64,000 bases of DNA from Strigamia acuminata. Its lineage: Eukaryota; Arthropoda; Chilopoda; Geophilomorpha; Linotaeniidae. The stretch covers positions 46,198,581-46,262,580 of the forward strand of contig OX442314.1 of assembly GCA_949358305.1 (NCBI GenBank), read 5' to 3'. Below the pieces are notes generated by a model. The model saw only the letters and a program-made list of their open reading frames with translations, searched no databases and was not told the DNA's origin. Positions within the stretch are counted from its first letter, which is position 1; each line of letters starts with the position of its first letter. Position numbers and translations under genes: made by a program. Of the stretch, positions 11,442-24,916 are shown one piece after another.

Positions 11442-14045
11442 AATCGAAAAAATCAACAACCGACAACACGTACATGAAAACGCGTACAACATTCATAGAC
11501 ATTAATCTCGAATCCTGTTTTTGGTTTTACGCCGTTAACGGGCCGTTAACGGCCCGCATGAGGTCGTACGGGCCGTTACGGGGTCGTGACGGGACCGTCG
11601 GCGGCCCGTTAACGGCCCGTGCGGGCCGTTACGGGATAGTTACGGAACCGTCGGCGGCCCGTTAACGGCCCGTGCGAGCCGTTACGGGATCGTGACGGGA
11701 CCGTCGGCGGCCCGTTAACGGCCCGTGCGAGCCGTTACGGGATTGTGACGGGACCGTCGGCGGCCCGTTAACGGCCCGTGCGGGCCGTTTTCGACCCGTT
11801 GCGGCCGTTTTCGACCCGTTGCGGCCCGTTTTCGACCCGTTACGGTCCTTGGCCGTAACGGGCCGAAAACGGGAAAACTGAAAAAGTCGAGTGCGAGACC
11901 ACGTGACCCGGAGTGTGGTTTTTGGGGACGAGGGCCGTCCTCCGACCGCGCCGTGACGCGCCGCGGGTCGGTCACCAACTTTTGTCAATTTTTGACAGAT
12001 TTTCACGGAATTTCAGCGACATTTTACGAGACGTTTCTGCCCGATGGGACGGACTTCTGTAAAACATTGCTTAAAATCCATGAAAATTTATCACATATTG
12101 ACAAAATTCGGTGCAAGTTTTGTCAGAAATTAGGAAAAAACTTTTTTCAAAACTCGTCCAACGCGCCGGTAAATTGAGCGCCCACGTGCGTCGACAGTGG
12201 GCGCTTCAAAACCGCGTGGACACTGTCAGATCTCGGCACAGTTTGATGCGCCCAAATCTAGCAATACTTGCACCGACTTTTGGCAATTTGTGACAAATTT
12301 TCACAGAATTTCGGCAACATTTTACGACACATTTCTGCCCGGTTGGACACATTTCCACAGGTTTTTTGTAAAACGTTGCTAAAATTCTGTTGAATTTCAT
12401 CAAAAATTGTGTCAAAAGTCGGTGACGGGCGGAGGGGCGAGCTCCGGGCGACCGAGAGAGAGAGAGAAAGAGAGAGAGAGGGGACGGCCGGGGCTCCCGC
12501 CAACGGGCGGAGGGGCGAGCCTTGGCGGGTTGGGCGTGCACTATCTAGGCATGTGGGCGCTCGATTTACCGGCACGTTGGACAAGTTTTGAAAATTTTTT
12601 TTTCCTAATTTTTGACAAAATTAGCACCGAATTTTGCCAATATTTGATAAATTTCCACGGAATTTTATCAATGTTTTACAAAAAACCCCTGGAAATGTGT
12701 CCAATCGAGCAGAAATGTCTCGTAAAATATCGCTGAAATTTGTCTAAAATTGACAAAAAATCGGTGCAAGTTTTGCTAGATATTTGCCCGGATCAAACTG
12801 TGCCCGAAACCGCCCGATCTGACAGTGTGCACGCGGGCTGGACGTGCCCACTGTCCCCGCATGTGCACTCGCCGGCGCGTTGGACGAGTTTAAGAAGATT
12901 TTATCAATTTCTGACAAAACTTGCATCGATTTTTTGTCAATTTTTGATAAATTTCCCCAGAATTTTAGCAATAAAACCTTTGAAAATGTATCCAAAAGAG
13001 CAGAAATGTCCTGTAAAATATTGCTGAAAATCTGTTGAAATTCATCAAATATTGACAAAAATCTGTGACGAGCGGAGGGGCGATCCTTTGGCGGCCGAAA
13101 GAGAGAGGGGGGACGGTCGGGGCTCCCGCCGACGGGCGGAGGGGCGAGCCTTGGCGGCCGAGAGAGAGAGAGAGAGAGGACGGCCGGGGCTCCCGCCGGC
13201 GCACTGTCCACGCATGGGCGCGCTCGATTTACTGGCGCGTTGGACGAATTTTAAATTTTTTGTTTCCTATTTCTGACAAAATTTGCACAGACTTTTGTCA
13301 ATTTTTGACAAATTTTCACGGAATTTCAGCAATGGGACGGACTTATGTAAAACATCGCTTAAAATCTGGAAATCTGTCAAATCTTCTTTAAATTTATGCA
13401 AGATATTGGGAAATTTTGGTTTAACTCGTCCAACGGGCCGGTAAATCGAGCGCCCACACGCGCCCACATGCACGTCCAACCCGCATGGGCACTGTCACAT
13501 CGGACGTTTGTTGCGTGCAAAACTTGCACCGACTTTTGGCCATTTTTGGTTAAACTTTCGCACAATTTCTGCCCGATTGGACACTGAGGTTCGGTTTCCG
13601 ACCGGGTCGTTTCTTGTCCGACCCGCGGCGCGTCGCGGCGCGGCCGGAGGACGGCCCTCGTCCCCAAAAACCACACTCCGAGTCACGGGTCGCACGGCCA
13701 ACAGGCCGTGACGGGCCGTAGCGGGTCGAAAACGGGCCGTTAACGGCCCGTTGACGGCCCGTTAGCGGCCCGCATGAGGTCGCACGGGCCGTCGGCGAGC
13801 CGAAGTCCGGGAACGAAGGCCGTTACGGGACCGTGACGGGACCGTCGGCGGCCCGTTAACGGCCCGTGCGAGCCGTTACGGGACCGTGACGGGACCGTCG
13901 GCGGCCCGTTAACGGCCCGTGCGGGCCGTTACGGGATCGTGACGGGACCGTCGGCGGCCCGTTAACGGCCCGTGCGGGCCGTTACGGGATCGTAACGGGC
14001 CGTTAACGGGCCGTTAACGGGCCGTTAACGGGCCGTGACGGTGTA
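11442..14045. repeat. Macrosatellite unit 1, 2604 bp
   Basis: Measured between conserved modules at 11442 and 14046. It is 42 bp shorter than its right neighbours because it has fewer TTAACGGCCCG words and one fewer CCGTTTTCGACCCG word. It is otherwise nearly identical to the following units. Confidence 0.92.
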
Positions 14046-16691
14046 AATCGAAAAAATCAACAACCGACAACACGTACATGAAAACGCGTACAACATTCAT
14101 AGACATTAATCTCGAATCCTGTTTTTGGTTTTACGCCGTTAACGGGCCGTTAACGGCCCGTTAACGGCCCGTTAACGGCCCGCATGAGGTCGTACGGGCC
14201 GTTACGGGGTCGTGACGGGACCGTCGGCGGCCCGTTAACGGCCCGTGCGGGCCGTTACGGGATAGTTACGGAACCGTCGGCGGCCCGTTAACGGCCCGTG
14301 CGAGCCGTTACGGGATCGTGACGGGACCGTCGGCGGCCCGTTAACGGCCCGTGCGAGCCGTTACGGGATTGTGACGGGACCGTCGGCGGCCCGTTAACGG
14401 CCCGTGCGGGCCGTTTTCGACCCGTTGCGGCCGTTTTCGACCCGTTGCGGCCGTTTTCGACCCGTTGCGGCCCGTTTTCGACCCGTTACGGTCCTTGGCC
14501 GTAACGGGCCGAAAACGGGAAAACTGAAAAAGTCGAGTGCAAGACCACGTGACCCGGAGTGTGGTTTTTGGGGACGAGGGCCGTCCTCCGACCGCGCCGT
14601 GACGCGCCGCGGGTCGGTCACCAACTTTTGTCAATTTTTGACAGATTTTCACGGAATTTCAGCGACATTTTACGAGACGTTTCTGCCCGATGGGACGGAC
14701 TTCTGTAAAACATTGCTTAAAATCCATGGAAATTTATCACATATTGACAAAATTCGGTGCAAGTTTTGTCAGAAATTAGGAAAAAACTTTTTTCAAAACT
14801 CGTCCAACGCGCCGGTAAATTGAGCGCCCACGTGCGTCGACAGTGGGCGCTTCAAAACCGCGTGGACACTGTCAGATCTCGGCACAGTTTGATGCGCCCA
14901 AATCTAGCAATACTTGCACCGACTTTTGGCAATTTGTGACAAATTTTCACAGAATTTCGGCAACATTTTACGACACATTTCTGCCCGGTTGGACACATTT
15001 CCACAGGTTTTTTGTAAAACGTTGCTAAAATTCCGTTGAATTTCATCAAAAATTGTGTCAAAAGTCGGTGACGGGCGGAGGGGCGAGCTCCGGGCGCCCG
15101 AGAGAGAGAGAGAAAGAGAGAGAGAGGGGACGGCCGGGGCTCCCGCCAACGGGCGGAGGGGCGAGCCTTGGCGGGTTGGGCGTGCACTATCTAGGCATGT
15201 GGGCGCTCGATTTACCGGCACGTTGGACAAGTTTTGAAAATTTTTTTTTCCTAATTTTTGACAAAATTAGCACCGAATTTTGCCAATATTTGATAAATTT
15301 CCACGGAATTTTATCAATGTTTTACAAAAAACCCCTGGAAATGTGTCCAATCGAGCAGAAATGTCTCGTAAAATATCGCTGAAATTTGTCTAAAATTGAC
15401 AAAAAATCGGTGCAAGTTTTGCTAGATATTTGCCCGGATCAAACTGTGCCCGAAACCGCCCGATCTGACAGTGTGCACGCGGGCTGGACGTGCCCACTGT
15501 CCCCGCATGTGCACTCGCCGGCGCGTTGGACGAGTTTAAGAAGATTTTATCAGTTTCTGACAAAACTTGCATCGATTTTTTGTCAATTTTTGATAAATTT
15601 CCCCAGAATTTTAGCAATAAAACCTTTGAAAATGTATCCAAAAGAGCAGAAATGTCCTGTAAAATATTGCTGAAAATCTGTTGAAATTCATCAAATATTG
15701 ACAAAAATCTGTGACGAGCGGAGGGGCGATCCTTTGGCGGCCGAAAGAGAGAGGGGGGACGGTCGGGGCTCCCGCCGACGGGCGGAGGGGCGAGCCTTGG
15801 CGGCCGAGAGAGAGAGAGAGAGAGGACGGCCGGGGCTCCCGCCGGCGCACTGTCCACGCATGGGCGCGCTCGATTTACTGGCGCGTTGGACGAATTTTAA
15901 ATTTTTTGTTTCCTATTTCTGACAAAATTTGCACAGACTTTTGTCAATTTTTGACAAATTTTCACGGAATTTCAGCAATGGGACGGACTTATGTAAAACA
16001 TCGCTTAAAATCTGGAAATCTGTCAAATCTTCTTTAAATTTATGCAAGATATTGGGAAATTTTGGTTTAACTCGTCCAACGGGCCGGTAAATCGAGCGCC
16101 CACACGCGCCCACATGCACGTCCAACCCGCATGGGCACTGTCACATCGGACGTTTGTTGCGTGCAAAACTTGCACCGACTTTTGGCCATTTTTGGTTAAA
16201 CTTTCGCACAATTTCTGCCCGATTGGACACTGAGGTTCGGTTTCCGACCGGGTCGTTTCTTGTCCGACCCGCGGCGCGTCGCGGCGCGGCCGGAGGACGG
16301 CCCTCGTCCCCAAAAACCACACTCCGAGTCACGGGTCGCACGGCCAACAGGCCGTGACGGGCCGTAGCGGGTCGAAAACGGGCCGTTAACGGCCCGTTGA
16401 CGGCCCGTTAGCGGCCCGCATGAGGTCGCACGGGCCGTCGGCGAGCCGAAGTCCGGGAACGAAGGCCGTTACGGGACCGTGACGGGACCGTCGGCGGCCC
16501 GTTAACGGCCCGTGCGAGCCGTTACGGGACCGTGACGGGACCGTCGGCGGCCCGTTAACGGCCCGTGCGGGCCGTTACGGGATCGTGACGGGACCGTCGG
16601 CGGCCCGTTAACGGCCCGTGCGGGCCGTTACGGGATCGTAACGGGCCGTTAACGGGCCGTTAACGGGCCGTTAACGGGCCGTGACGGTGTA
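14046..16691. repeat. Macrosatellite unit 2, 2646 bp
   Basis: The module-to-module distance is 2646 bp. Every internal landmark repeats at exactly +2646 in the next unit, for example the purine tract near 15100 and 17746. Confidence 0.94.
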
Positions 16692-19337
16692 AATCGAAAA
16701 AATCAACAACCGACAACACGTACATGAAAACGCGTACAACATTCATAGACATTAATCTCGAATCCTGTTTTTGGTTTTACGCCGTTAACGGGCCGTTAAC
16801 GGCCCGTTAACGGCCCGTTAACGGCCCGCATGAGGTCGTACGGGCCGTTACGGGGTCGTGACGGGATCGTCGGCGGCCCGTTAACGGCCCGTGCGGGCCG
16901 TTACGGGATAGTTACGGAACCGTCGGCGGCCCGTTAACGGCCCGTGCGAGCCGTTACGGGATCGTGACGGGACCGTCGGCGGCCCGTTAACGGCCCGTGC
17001 GAGCCGTTACGGGATTGTGACGGGACCGTCGGCGGCCCGTTAACGGCCCGTGCGGGCCGTTTTCGACCCGTTGCGGCCGTTTTCGACCCGTTGCGGCCGT
17101 TTTCGACCCGTTGCGGCCCGTTTTCGACCCGTTACGGTCCTTGGCCGTAACGGGCCGAAAACGGGAAAACTGAAAAAGTCGAGTGCAAGACCACGTGACC
17201 CGGAGTGTGGTTTTTGGGGACGAGGGCCGTCCTCCGACCGCGCCGTGACGCGCCGCGGGTCGGTCACCAACTTTTGTCAATTTTTGACAGATTTTCACGG
17301 AATTTCAGCGACATTTTACGAGACGTTTCTGCCCGATGGGACGGACTTCTGTAAAACATTGCTTAAAATCCATGGAAATTTATCACATATTGACAAAATT
17401 CGGTGCAAGTTTTGTCAGAAATTAGGAAAAAACTTTTTTCAAAACTCGTCCAACGCGCCGGTAAATTGAGCGCCCACGTGCGTCGACAGTGGGCGCTTCA
17501 AAACCGCGTGGACACTGTCAGATCTCGGCACAGTTTGATGCGCCCAAATCTAGCAATACTTGCACCGACTTTTGGCAATTTGTGACAAATTTTCACAGAA
17601 TTTCGGCAACATTTTACGACACATTTCTGCCCGGTTGGACACATTTCCACAGGTTTTTTGTAAAACGTTGCTAAAATTCCGTTGAATTTCATCAAAAATT
17701 GTGTCAAAAGTCGGTGACGGGCGGAGGGGCGAGCTCCGGGCGCCCGAGAGAGAGAGAGAAAGAGAGAGAGAGGGGACGGCCGGGGCTCCCGCCAACGGGC
17801 GGAGGGGCGAGCCTTGGCGGGTTGGGCGTGCACTATCTAGGCATGTGGGCGCTCGATTTACCGGCACGTTGGACAAGTTTTGAAAATTTTTTTTTCCTAA
17901 TTTTTGACAAAATTAGCACCGAATTTTGCCAATATTTGATAAATTTCCACGGAATTTTATCAATGTTTTACAAAAAACCCCTGGAAATGTGTCCAATCGA
18001 GCAGAAATGTCTCGTAAAATATCGCTGAAATTTGTCTAAAATTGACAAAAAATCGGTGCAAGTTTTGCTAGATATTTGCCCGGATCAAACTGTGCCCGAA
18101 ACCGCCCGATCTGACAGTGTGCACGCGGGCTGGACGTGCCCACTGTCCCCGCATGTGCACTCGCCGGCGCGTTGGACGAGTTTAAGAAGATTTTATCAGT
18201 TTCTGACAAAACTTGCATCGATTTTTTGTCAATTTTTGATAAATTTCCCCAGAATTTTAGCAATAAAACCTTTGAAAATGTATCCAAAAGAGCAGAAATG
18301 TCCTGTAAAATATTGCTGAAAATCTGTTGAAATTCATCAAATATTGACAAAAATCTGTGACGAGCGGAGGGGCGATCCTTTGGCGGCCGAAAGAGAGAGG
18401 GGGGACGGTCGGGGCTCCCGCCGACGGGCGGAGGGGCGAGCCTTGGCGGCCGAGAGAGAGAGAGAGAGAGGACGGCCGGGGCTCCCGCCGGCGCACTGTC
18501 CACGCATGGGCGCGCTCGATTTACTGGCGCGTTGGACGAATTTTAAATTTTTTGTTTCCTATTTCTGACAAAATTTGCACAGACTTTTGTCAATTTTTGA
18601 CAAATTTTCACGGAATTTCAGCAATGGGACGGACTTATGTAAAACATCGCTTAAAATCTGGAAATCTGTCAAATCTTCTTTAAATTTATGCAAGATATTG
18701 GGAAATTTTGGTTTAACTCGTCCAACGGGCCGGTAAATCGAGCGCCCACACGCGCCCACATGCACGTCCAACCCGCATGGGCACTGTCACATCGGACGTT
18801 TGTTGCGTGCAAAACTTGCACCGACTTTTGGCCATTTTTGGTTAAACTTTCGCACAATTTCTGCCCGATTGGACACTGAGGTTCGGTTTCCGACCGGGTC
18901 GTTTCTTGTCCGACCCGCGGCGCGTCGCGGCGCGGCCGGAGGACGGCCCTCGTCCCCAAAAACCACACTCCGAGTCACGGGTCGCACGGCCAACAGGCCG
19001 TGACGGGCCGTAGCGGGTCGAAAACGGGCCGTTAACGGCCCGTTGACGGCCCGTTAGCGGCCCGCATGAGGTCGCACGGGCCGTCGGCGAGCCGAAGTCC
19101 GGGAACGAAGGCCGTTACGGGACCGTGACGGGACCGTCGGCGGCCCGTTAACGGCCCGTGCGAGCCGTTACGGGACCGTGACGGGACCGTCGGCGGCCCG
19201 TTAACGGCCCGTGCGGGCCGTTACGGGATCGTGACGGGACCGTCGGCGGCCCGTTAACGGCCCGTGCGGGCCGTTACGGGATCGTAACGGGCCGTTAACG
19301 GGCCGTTAACGGGCCGTTAACGGGCCGTGACGGTGTA
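16692..19337. repeat. Macrosatellite unit 3, 2646 bp
   Basis: It has the same length and module order as unit 2, with only scattered single-base differences visible. This indicates very recent array expansion or strong homogenisation. Confidence 0.94.
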
Positions 19338-22300
19338 AATCGAAAAAATCAACAACCGACAACACGTACATGAAAACGCGTACAACATTCATAGACATTA
19401 ATCTCGAATCCTGTTTTTGGTTTTACGCCGTTAACGGGCCGTTAACGGCCCGTTAACGGCCCGTTAACGGCCCGCATGAGGTCGTACGGGCCGTTACGGG
19501 GTCGTGACGGGACCGTCGGCGGCCCGTTAACGGCCCGTGCGGGCCGTTACGGGATAGTTACGGAACCGTCGGCGGCCCGTTAACGGCCCGTGCGAGCCGT
19601 TACGGGATCGTGACGGGACCGTCGGCGGCCCGTTAACGGCCCGTGCGAGCCGTTACGGGATTGTGACGGGACCGTCGGCGGCCCGTTAACGGCCCGTGCG
19701 GGCCGTTTTCGACCCGTTGCGGCCGTTTTCGACCCGTTGCGGCCGTTTTCGACCCGTTGCGGCCCGTTTTCGACCCGTTACGGTCCTTGGCCGTAACGGG
19801 CCGAAAACGGGAAAACTGAAAAAGTCGAGTGCAAGACCACGTGACCCGGAGTGTGGTTTTTGGGGACGAGGGCCGTCCTCCGACCGCGCCGTGACGCGCC
19901 GCGGGTCGGTCACCAACTTTTGTCAATTTTTGACAGATTTTCACGGAATTTCAGCGACATTTTACGAGACGTTTCTGCCCGATGGGACGGACTTCTGTAA
20001 AACATTGCTTAAAATCCATGGAAATTTATCACATATTGACAAAATTCGGTGCAAGTTTTGTCAGAAATTAGGAAAAAACTTTTTTCAAAACTCGTCCAAC
20101 GCGCCGGTAAATTGAGCGCCCACGTGCGTCGACAGTGGGCGCTTCAAAACCGCGTGGACACTGTCAGATCTCGGCACAGTTTGATGCGCCCAAATCTAGC
20201 AATACTTGCACCGACTTTTGGCAATTTGTGACAAATTTTCACAGAATTTCGGCAACATTTTACGACACATTTCTGCCCGGTTGGACACATTTCCACAGGT
20301 TTTTTGTAAAACGTTGCTAAAATTCCGTTGAATTTCATCAAAAATTGTGTCAAAAGTCGGTGACGGGCGGAGGGGCGAGCTCCGGGCGCCCGAGAGAGAG
20401 AGAGAAAGAGAGAGAGAGGGGACGGCCGGGGCTCCCGCCAATGGGCGGAGGGGCGAGCCTTGGCGGGTTGGGCGTGCACTATCTAGGCATGTGGGCGCTC
20501 GATTTACCGGCACGTTGGACAAGTTTTGAAAATTTTTTTTTCCTAATTTTTGACAAAATTAGCACCGAATTTTGCCAATATTTGATAAATTTCCACGGAA
20601 TTTTATCAATGTTTTACAAAAAACCCCTGGAAATGTGTCCAATCGAGCAGAAATGTCTCGTAAAATATTGCTGAAATTTGTCTAAAATTGACAAAAAATC
20701 GGTGCAAGTTTTGCTAGATATTTGCCCGGATCAAACTGTGCCCGAAACCGCCCGATCTGACAGTGTGCACGCGGGCTGGACGTGCCCACTGTCCCCGCAT
20801 GTGCACTCGCCGGCGCGTTGGACGAGTTTAAGAAGATTTTATCAGTTTCTGACAAAACTTGCATCGATTTTTTGTCAATTTTTGATAAATTTCCCCAGAA
20901 TTTTAGCAATAAAACCTTTGAAAATGTATCCAAAAGAGCAGAAATGTCCTGTAAAATATTGCTGAAAATCTGTTGAAATTCATCAAATATTGACAAAAAT
21001 CTGTGACGAGCGGAGGGGCGATCCTTTGGCGGCCGAAAGAGAGAGGGGGGACGGTCGGGGCTCCCGCCGACGGGCGGAGGGGCGAGCCTTGGCGGCCGAG
21101 AGAGAGAGAGAGAGAGGACGGCCGGGGCTCCCGCCGGCGCACTGTCCACGCATGGGCGCGCTCGATTTACTGGCGCGTTGGACGAATTTTAAATTTTTTG
21201 TTTCCTATTTCTGACAAAATTTGCACAGACTTTTGTCAATTTTTGACAAATTTTCACGGAATTTCAGCAATGGGACGGACTTATGTAAAACATCGCTTAA
21301 AATCTGGAAATCTGTCAAATCTTCTTTAAATTTATGCAAGATATTGGGAAATTTTGGTTTAACTCGTCCAACGGGCCGGTAAATCGAGCGCCCACACGCG
21401 CCCACATGCACGTCCAACCCGCATGGGCACTGTCACATCGGACGTTTGTTGCGTGCAAAACTTGCACCGACTTTTGGCCATTTTTGGTTAAACTTTCGCA
21501 CAATTTCTGCCCGATTGGACACTGAGGTTCGGTTTCCGACCGGGTCGTTTCTTGTCCGACCCGCGGCGCGTCGCGGCGCGGCCGGAGGACGGCCCTCGTC
21601 CCCAAAAACCACACTCCGAGTCACGGGTCGCACGGCCAACAGGCCGTGACGGGCCGTAGCGGGTCGAAAACGGGCCGTTAACGGCCCGTTGACGGCCCGT
21701 TAGCGGCCCGCATGAGGTCGCACGGGCCGTCGGCGAGCCGAAGTCCGGGAACGAAGGCCGTTACGGGACCGTGACGGGACCGTCGGCGGCCCGTTAACGG
21801 CCCGTGCGAGCCGTTACGGGACCGTGACGGGACCGTCGGCGGCCCGTTAACGGCCCGTGCGGGCCGTTGCGGGATCGTGACGGGACCGTCAGCGGCCCGT
21901 TAACGGCCCGTGCGGGCCGTTGCGGGATCGTGACGGGATCGTCGACGGCCCGTTAACGGCCCGTGCGGGCCGTTGCGGGCCGTTGACGGGCCGTTGACGG
22001 GCCGTTAACGGGCCGTTAACGGGCCGTTACGGCGTGAATCGAAAAAATCAACAACCGACAACACGTACATGAAAACGCGTACAACATTCATAGACATTAA
22101 TCTCGAATCCTGTTTTTGGTTTTACGCCGTTAACGGGCCGTTAACGGGCCGTTAACGGCCCGTTAACGGCCCGCATGAGGTCGTACGGGCCGTTACGGGG
22201 TCGTGACGGGATCGTCGGCGGCCCGTTAACGGCCCGTGCGGGCCGTTACGGGATAGTTACGGAACCGTCGGCGGCCCGTTAACGGCCCGTGCGAGCCGTT

Positions 22301-23441
22301 ACGGGATCGTGACGGGACCGTCGGCGGCCCGTTAACGGCCCGTGCGAGCCGTTACGGGATTGTGACGGGACCGTCGGCGGCCCGTTAACGGCCCGTGCGG
22401 GCCGTTTTCGACCCGTTGCGGCCGTTTTCGACCCGTTGCGGCCCGTTTTCGACCCGTTACGGTCCTTGGCCGTAACGGGCCGAAAACGGGAAAACTGAAA
22501 AAGTCGAGTGCGAGACCACGTGACCCGGAGTGTGGTTTTTGGGGGCGAGGGCCGTCCTCCGACCGCGCCGTGACGCGCCCCGAGTCGGATCAAGAGGCGA
22601 CCCGGTCGGAAACCGAACCTCGGGGTTCCTCGAGGCGTGGTTTTTTGGGGACGGGGGGAGGGGGGGGGGGGGGGGATCGGGTCGCGTGCTCCGACCGCGC
22701 CGCAACGCGATGTGGGTCGGTCACCAACTTTTGTCAATTTTTGACAAATTTCCACGGAATTTCAGCAACATTTTACGAGACGTTTCTGCCCGACTAGACA
22801 CGTTTCCGCAGGTTTTAGCAAAACAACGTTAAATTCTGTGGAAATTTATCAAATGTTGACAAAATTCTGTGCAAGTTTTGTCAGATACTTACTTACTTAC
22901 GATATAAACTCGAACGTCGTCCATCGACACTCTCAACATTCCACCGGACATTTTCCGGAAGAGTTTGTCCCGATCGGGACCACGCCTCGACGAAGCCCGG
23001 GACCCGGTTTCCGACCGGGTCGTTTTTGGCCCAAGTCACGGCGCGTCGCGGCGCTTTCGGAGCACGCGACCCGATCCCCCCCTCCCCCCGTTCTCAAAAA
23101 CCACGCCTCGACGAAGCCCGGGACCCGGTTTCCGACCGGGTCGTTTTTGGCCCAAGTCACGGCGCGTCGCGGCGCGTTCGGAGCACATGAACCGATCCCC
23201 CCTCCCTCCCGTCACAAAAACCACGTTTTAGCGAAACCCTTGACCGGTCACAAAACCCACCGAACACCGAAAAGCAACGAACAAAACGCGCTCGGTCGCA
23301 CGAACTACTCGGCCAAAACAACATCCGCAAATTCCGCATCACAGTCGCGATCAACGAAACAACGTATAGGCCGCCGTAATGTTAAAAAGCGGGACCCTTT
23401 CGCCCCCGACAAAATCCGCACACATACCCCAAGGTTAAGCG
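19286..23441. repeat. Segmental duplication, copy B
   Basis: This is the partner of 1-4155. It includes macrosatellite unit 4 and the array end (foldback left arm and the 121-bp pair). It ends at 23441, where the reverse-transcriptase-coding sequence of a copia element begins with no intervening spacer. Confidence 0.9.
19338..22036. repeat. Macrosatellite unit 4, 2699 bp
   Basis: One extra 53-bp unit is present, and the last GC repeats carry the GTTGCGGGATCG variant typical of the 832-bp higher-order repeat. This unit is the counterpart of 53-2751 and lies in the segmental duplication. Confidence 0.92.
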
Positions 23442-24425
23442 TTAGACAACGACGCAATTCTTATCTTTTACGTGGACGACATAGTTCTCTTCTCCAAGGA
23501 TGACTACGTCGAGGAATGCGTTGTTCGATGGATTAGGGAATCCTTTGACACGGTTGATTTGGGTCCCGTGACCCTCTTGTTAGGCATAGCCTTTGATAGG
23601 TCTGGGGGCCAAATTAGGATCCATCAAAGGGCATACATAGAAAAACTTTGTAAGTTGTATGGGGTCGACTCATGCCTTCGGATTAGAGTACCTGGGACGC
23701 CAGGAACGATTATTCAGGGCGTGACGGAAAAGGAGCGGGTTGATTCCACTTTCCCCTATCGCAACTTAGTGGGAAGTCTCTTGTTCTTGGCGAGCAGGAC
23801 AAGGCCAGACATCCTGTTCTCGGTCATTGTCCTCTCACAATACAATGAGAAACATTCGACGCGTCACATTAGTATGTTATTGCAAATTTTGCGATATCTG
23901 GCAAATACGTCGGATTATATGATTAATCTTTCCAATTGCCGAAATGATAATCTAACTGTGTATACCGACGCGTCGTTTGCCCTCGATGCAGACAAAAGGA
24001 GAAGCTTCGGGGGTCACATAGTCTATTTGGGTGGCGTTCCGATCATGTGGAACTGCCATAAGCAGTCAATGACTGCGTTATCGATCATGGAGAGTGAATT
24101 TCTGGCCGTGGTCGATGGCGTAAAGGAGATTATATGGCTAGAGAGGCTTTACGATGCCGACATCATGTTCAGCATCAATCGGAACACCCCATGCGTGTAC
24201 GCGGACAGTATGCCCGCGATACAATACGCCAAAAACCGAATAGAGAATAGGGCGAATAAACATATCGACGTAAAGCTTCATTTCCTCAGGGACTGGTTTG
24301 AGCGCGGAACGTTTGCTATTAAGCATATTCCAGGGGCCCTGAATGTCGCCGATGTGATGACCAAATGGTTACCCAAGCCCAGACTTAACACCTTGTGTGA
24401 GCATTTATTTGTAAGGCGCAAATAA
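23442..24425 (+). pseudogene. Ty1/copia pol fragment (RT C-terminus and RNase H), 5'-truncated
   Basis: The open frame begins inside the reverse-transcriptase domain. Its catalytic YVDD motif is encoded at 23469-23480, only 28 bases after the satellite junction. It continues through the RT thumb (LVGSLLFLASRTRPDI), the connection, and a copia-type RNase H (YTDASFA; SIMESEFLA; ADSMPAIQ), ending with the usual IPGALNVADVMTKWLPKP-like tail and a TAA stop. Gag, protease, integrase and the N-terminal half of RT are absent, so it cannot be functional alone. The surviving frame has no stop or frameshift, which argues for recent truncation. It belongs to the same superfamily as the complete element at 37404 but is clearly a different family. 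Confidence 0.9.
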
Positions 24426-24427
24426 CC

Positions 24428-24440
24428 AAACAAAGGGGGA
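24428..24440 (+). other. Polypurine tract of the truncated copia element
   Basis: AAACAAAGGGGGA lies directly between the pol stop and the presumed LTR start, the position where plus-strand priming occurs in LTR elements. Confidence 0.65.
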
Positions 24441-24445
24441 TATAT

Positions 24446-24763
24446 TGAGTTGTGGTGGAAATATTGTGTGTTTGGTTGTTTGTCGCCATATTGTATAGTT
24501 TGTGAATATTTACATTACACACTTTCCGGATATGTGTAATGAATGTGCTGCTATTTAATGTCTCGATGTCGCGTTCAATCGATCTCGATTTTTATTAATG
24601 CTGGTTCTGTACCGCGGTTGAACGTTTCCATTTAGCAGCATGCGCTGATAACATCGTCTGCTCAAAAGAGCGAGTCCTGTATTGTTATTATTGCTTAGTT
24701 ATCGATTATGAATGTCATTGCTTTTATTTTATAATGTAAAGGACAAATCATTGAAATCCAACA
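24446..24763 (+). repeat. Probable 3' LTR of the truncated copia element
   Basis: About 318 bp, starting TGAGTTGTGG a few bases after the polypurine tract and ending CCAACA. It has TG...CA termini and a copia-like right end. No second copy is available in the window, so the boundaries rest on the termini and position only. Confidence 0.5.
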
Positions 24764-24916
24764 ATGATTTATCCTATTTTTCCGAGTGCAGTTGTTAGCC
24801 TCGAAGCGTGTACACTTTTATGTGATATTAAACATGGCGCACGCATGTCGGTGTCGCGCACCTGTTTAGACACTCGTCAACTCCTTTCTAACCGATGTTT
24901 TGGCCAGGAAATCGCT

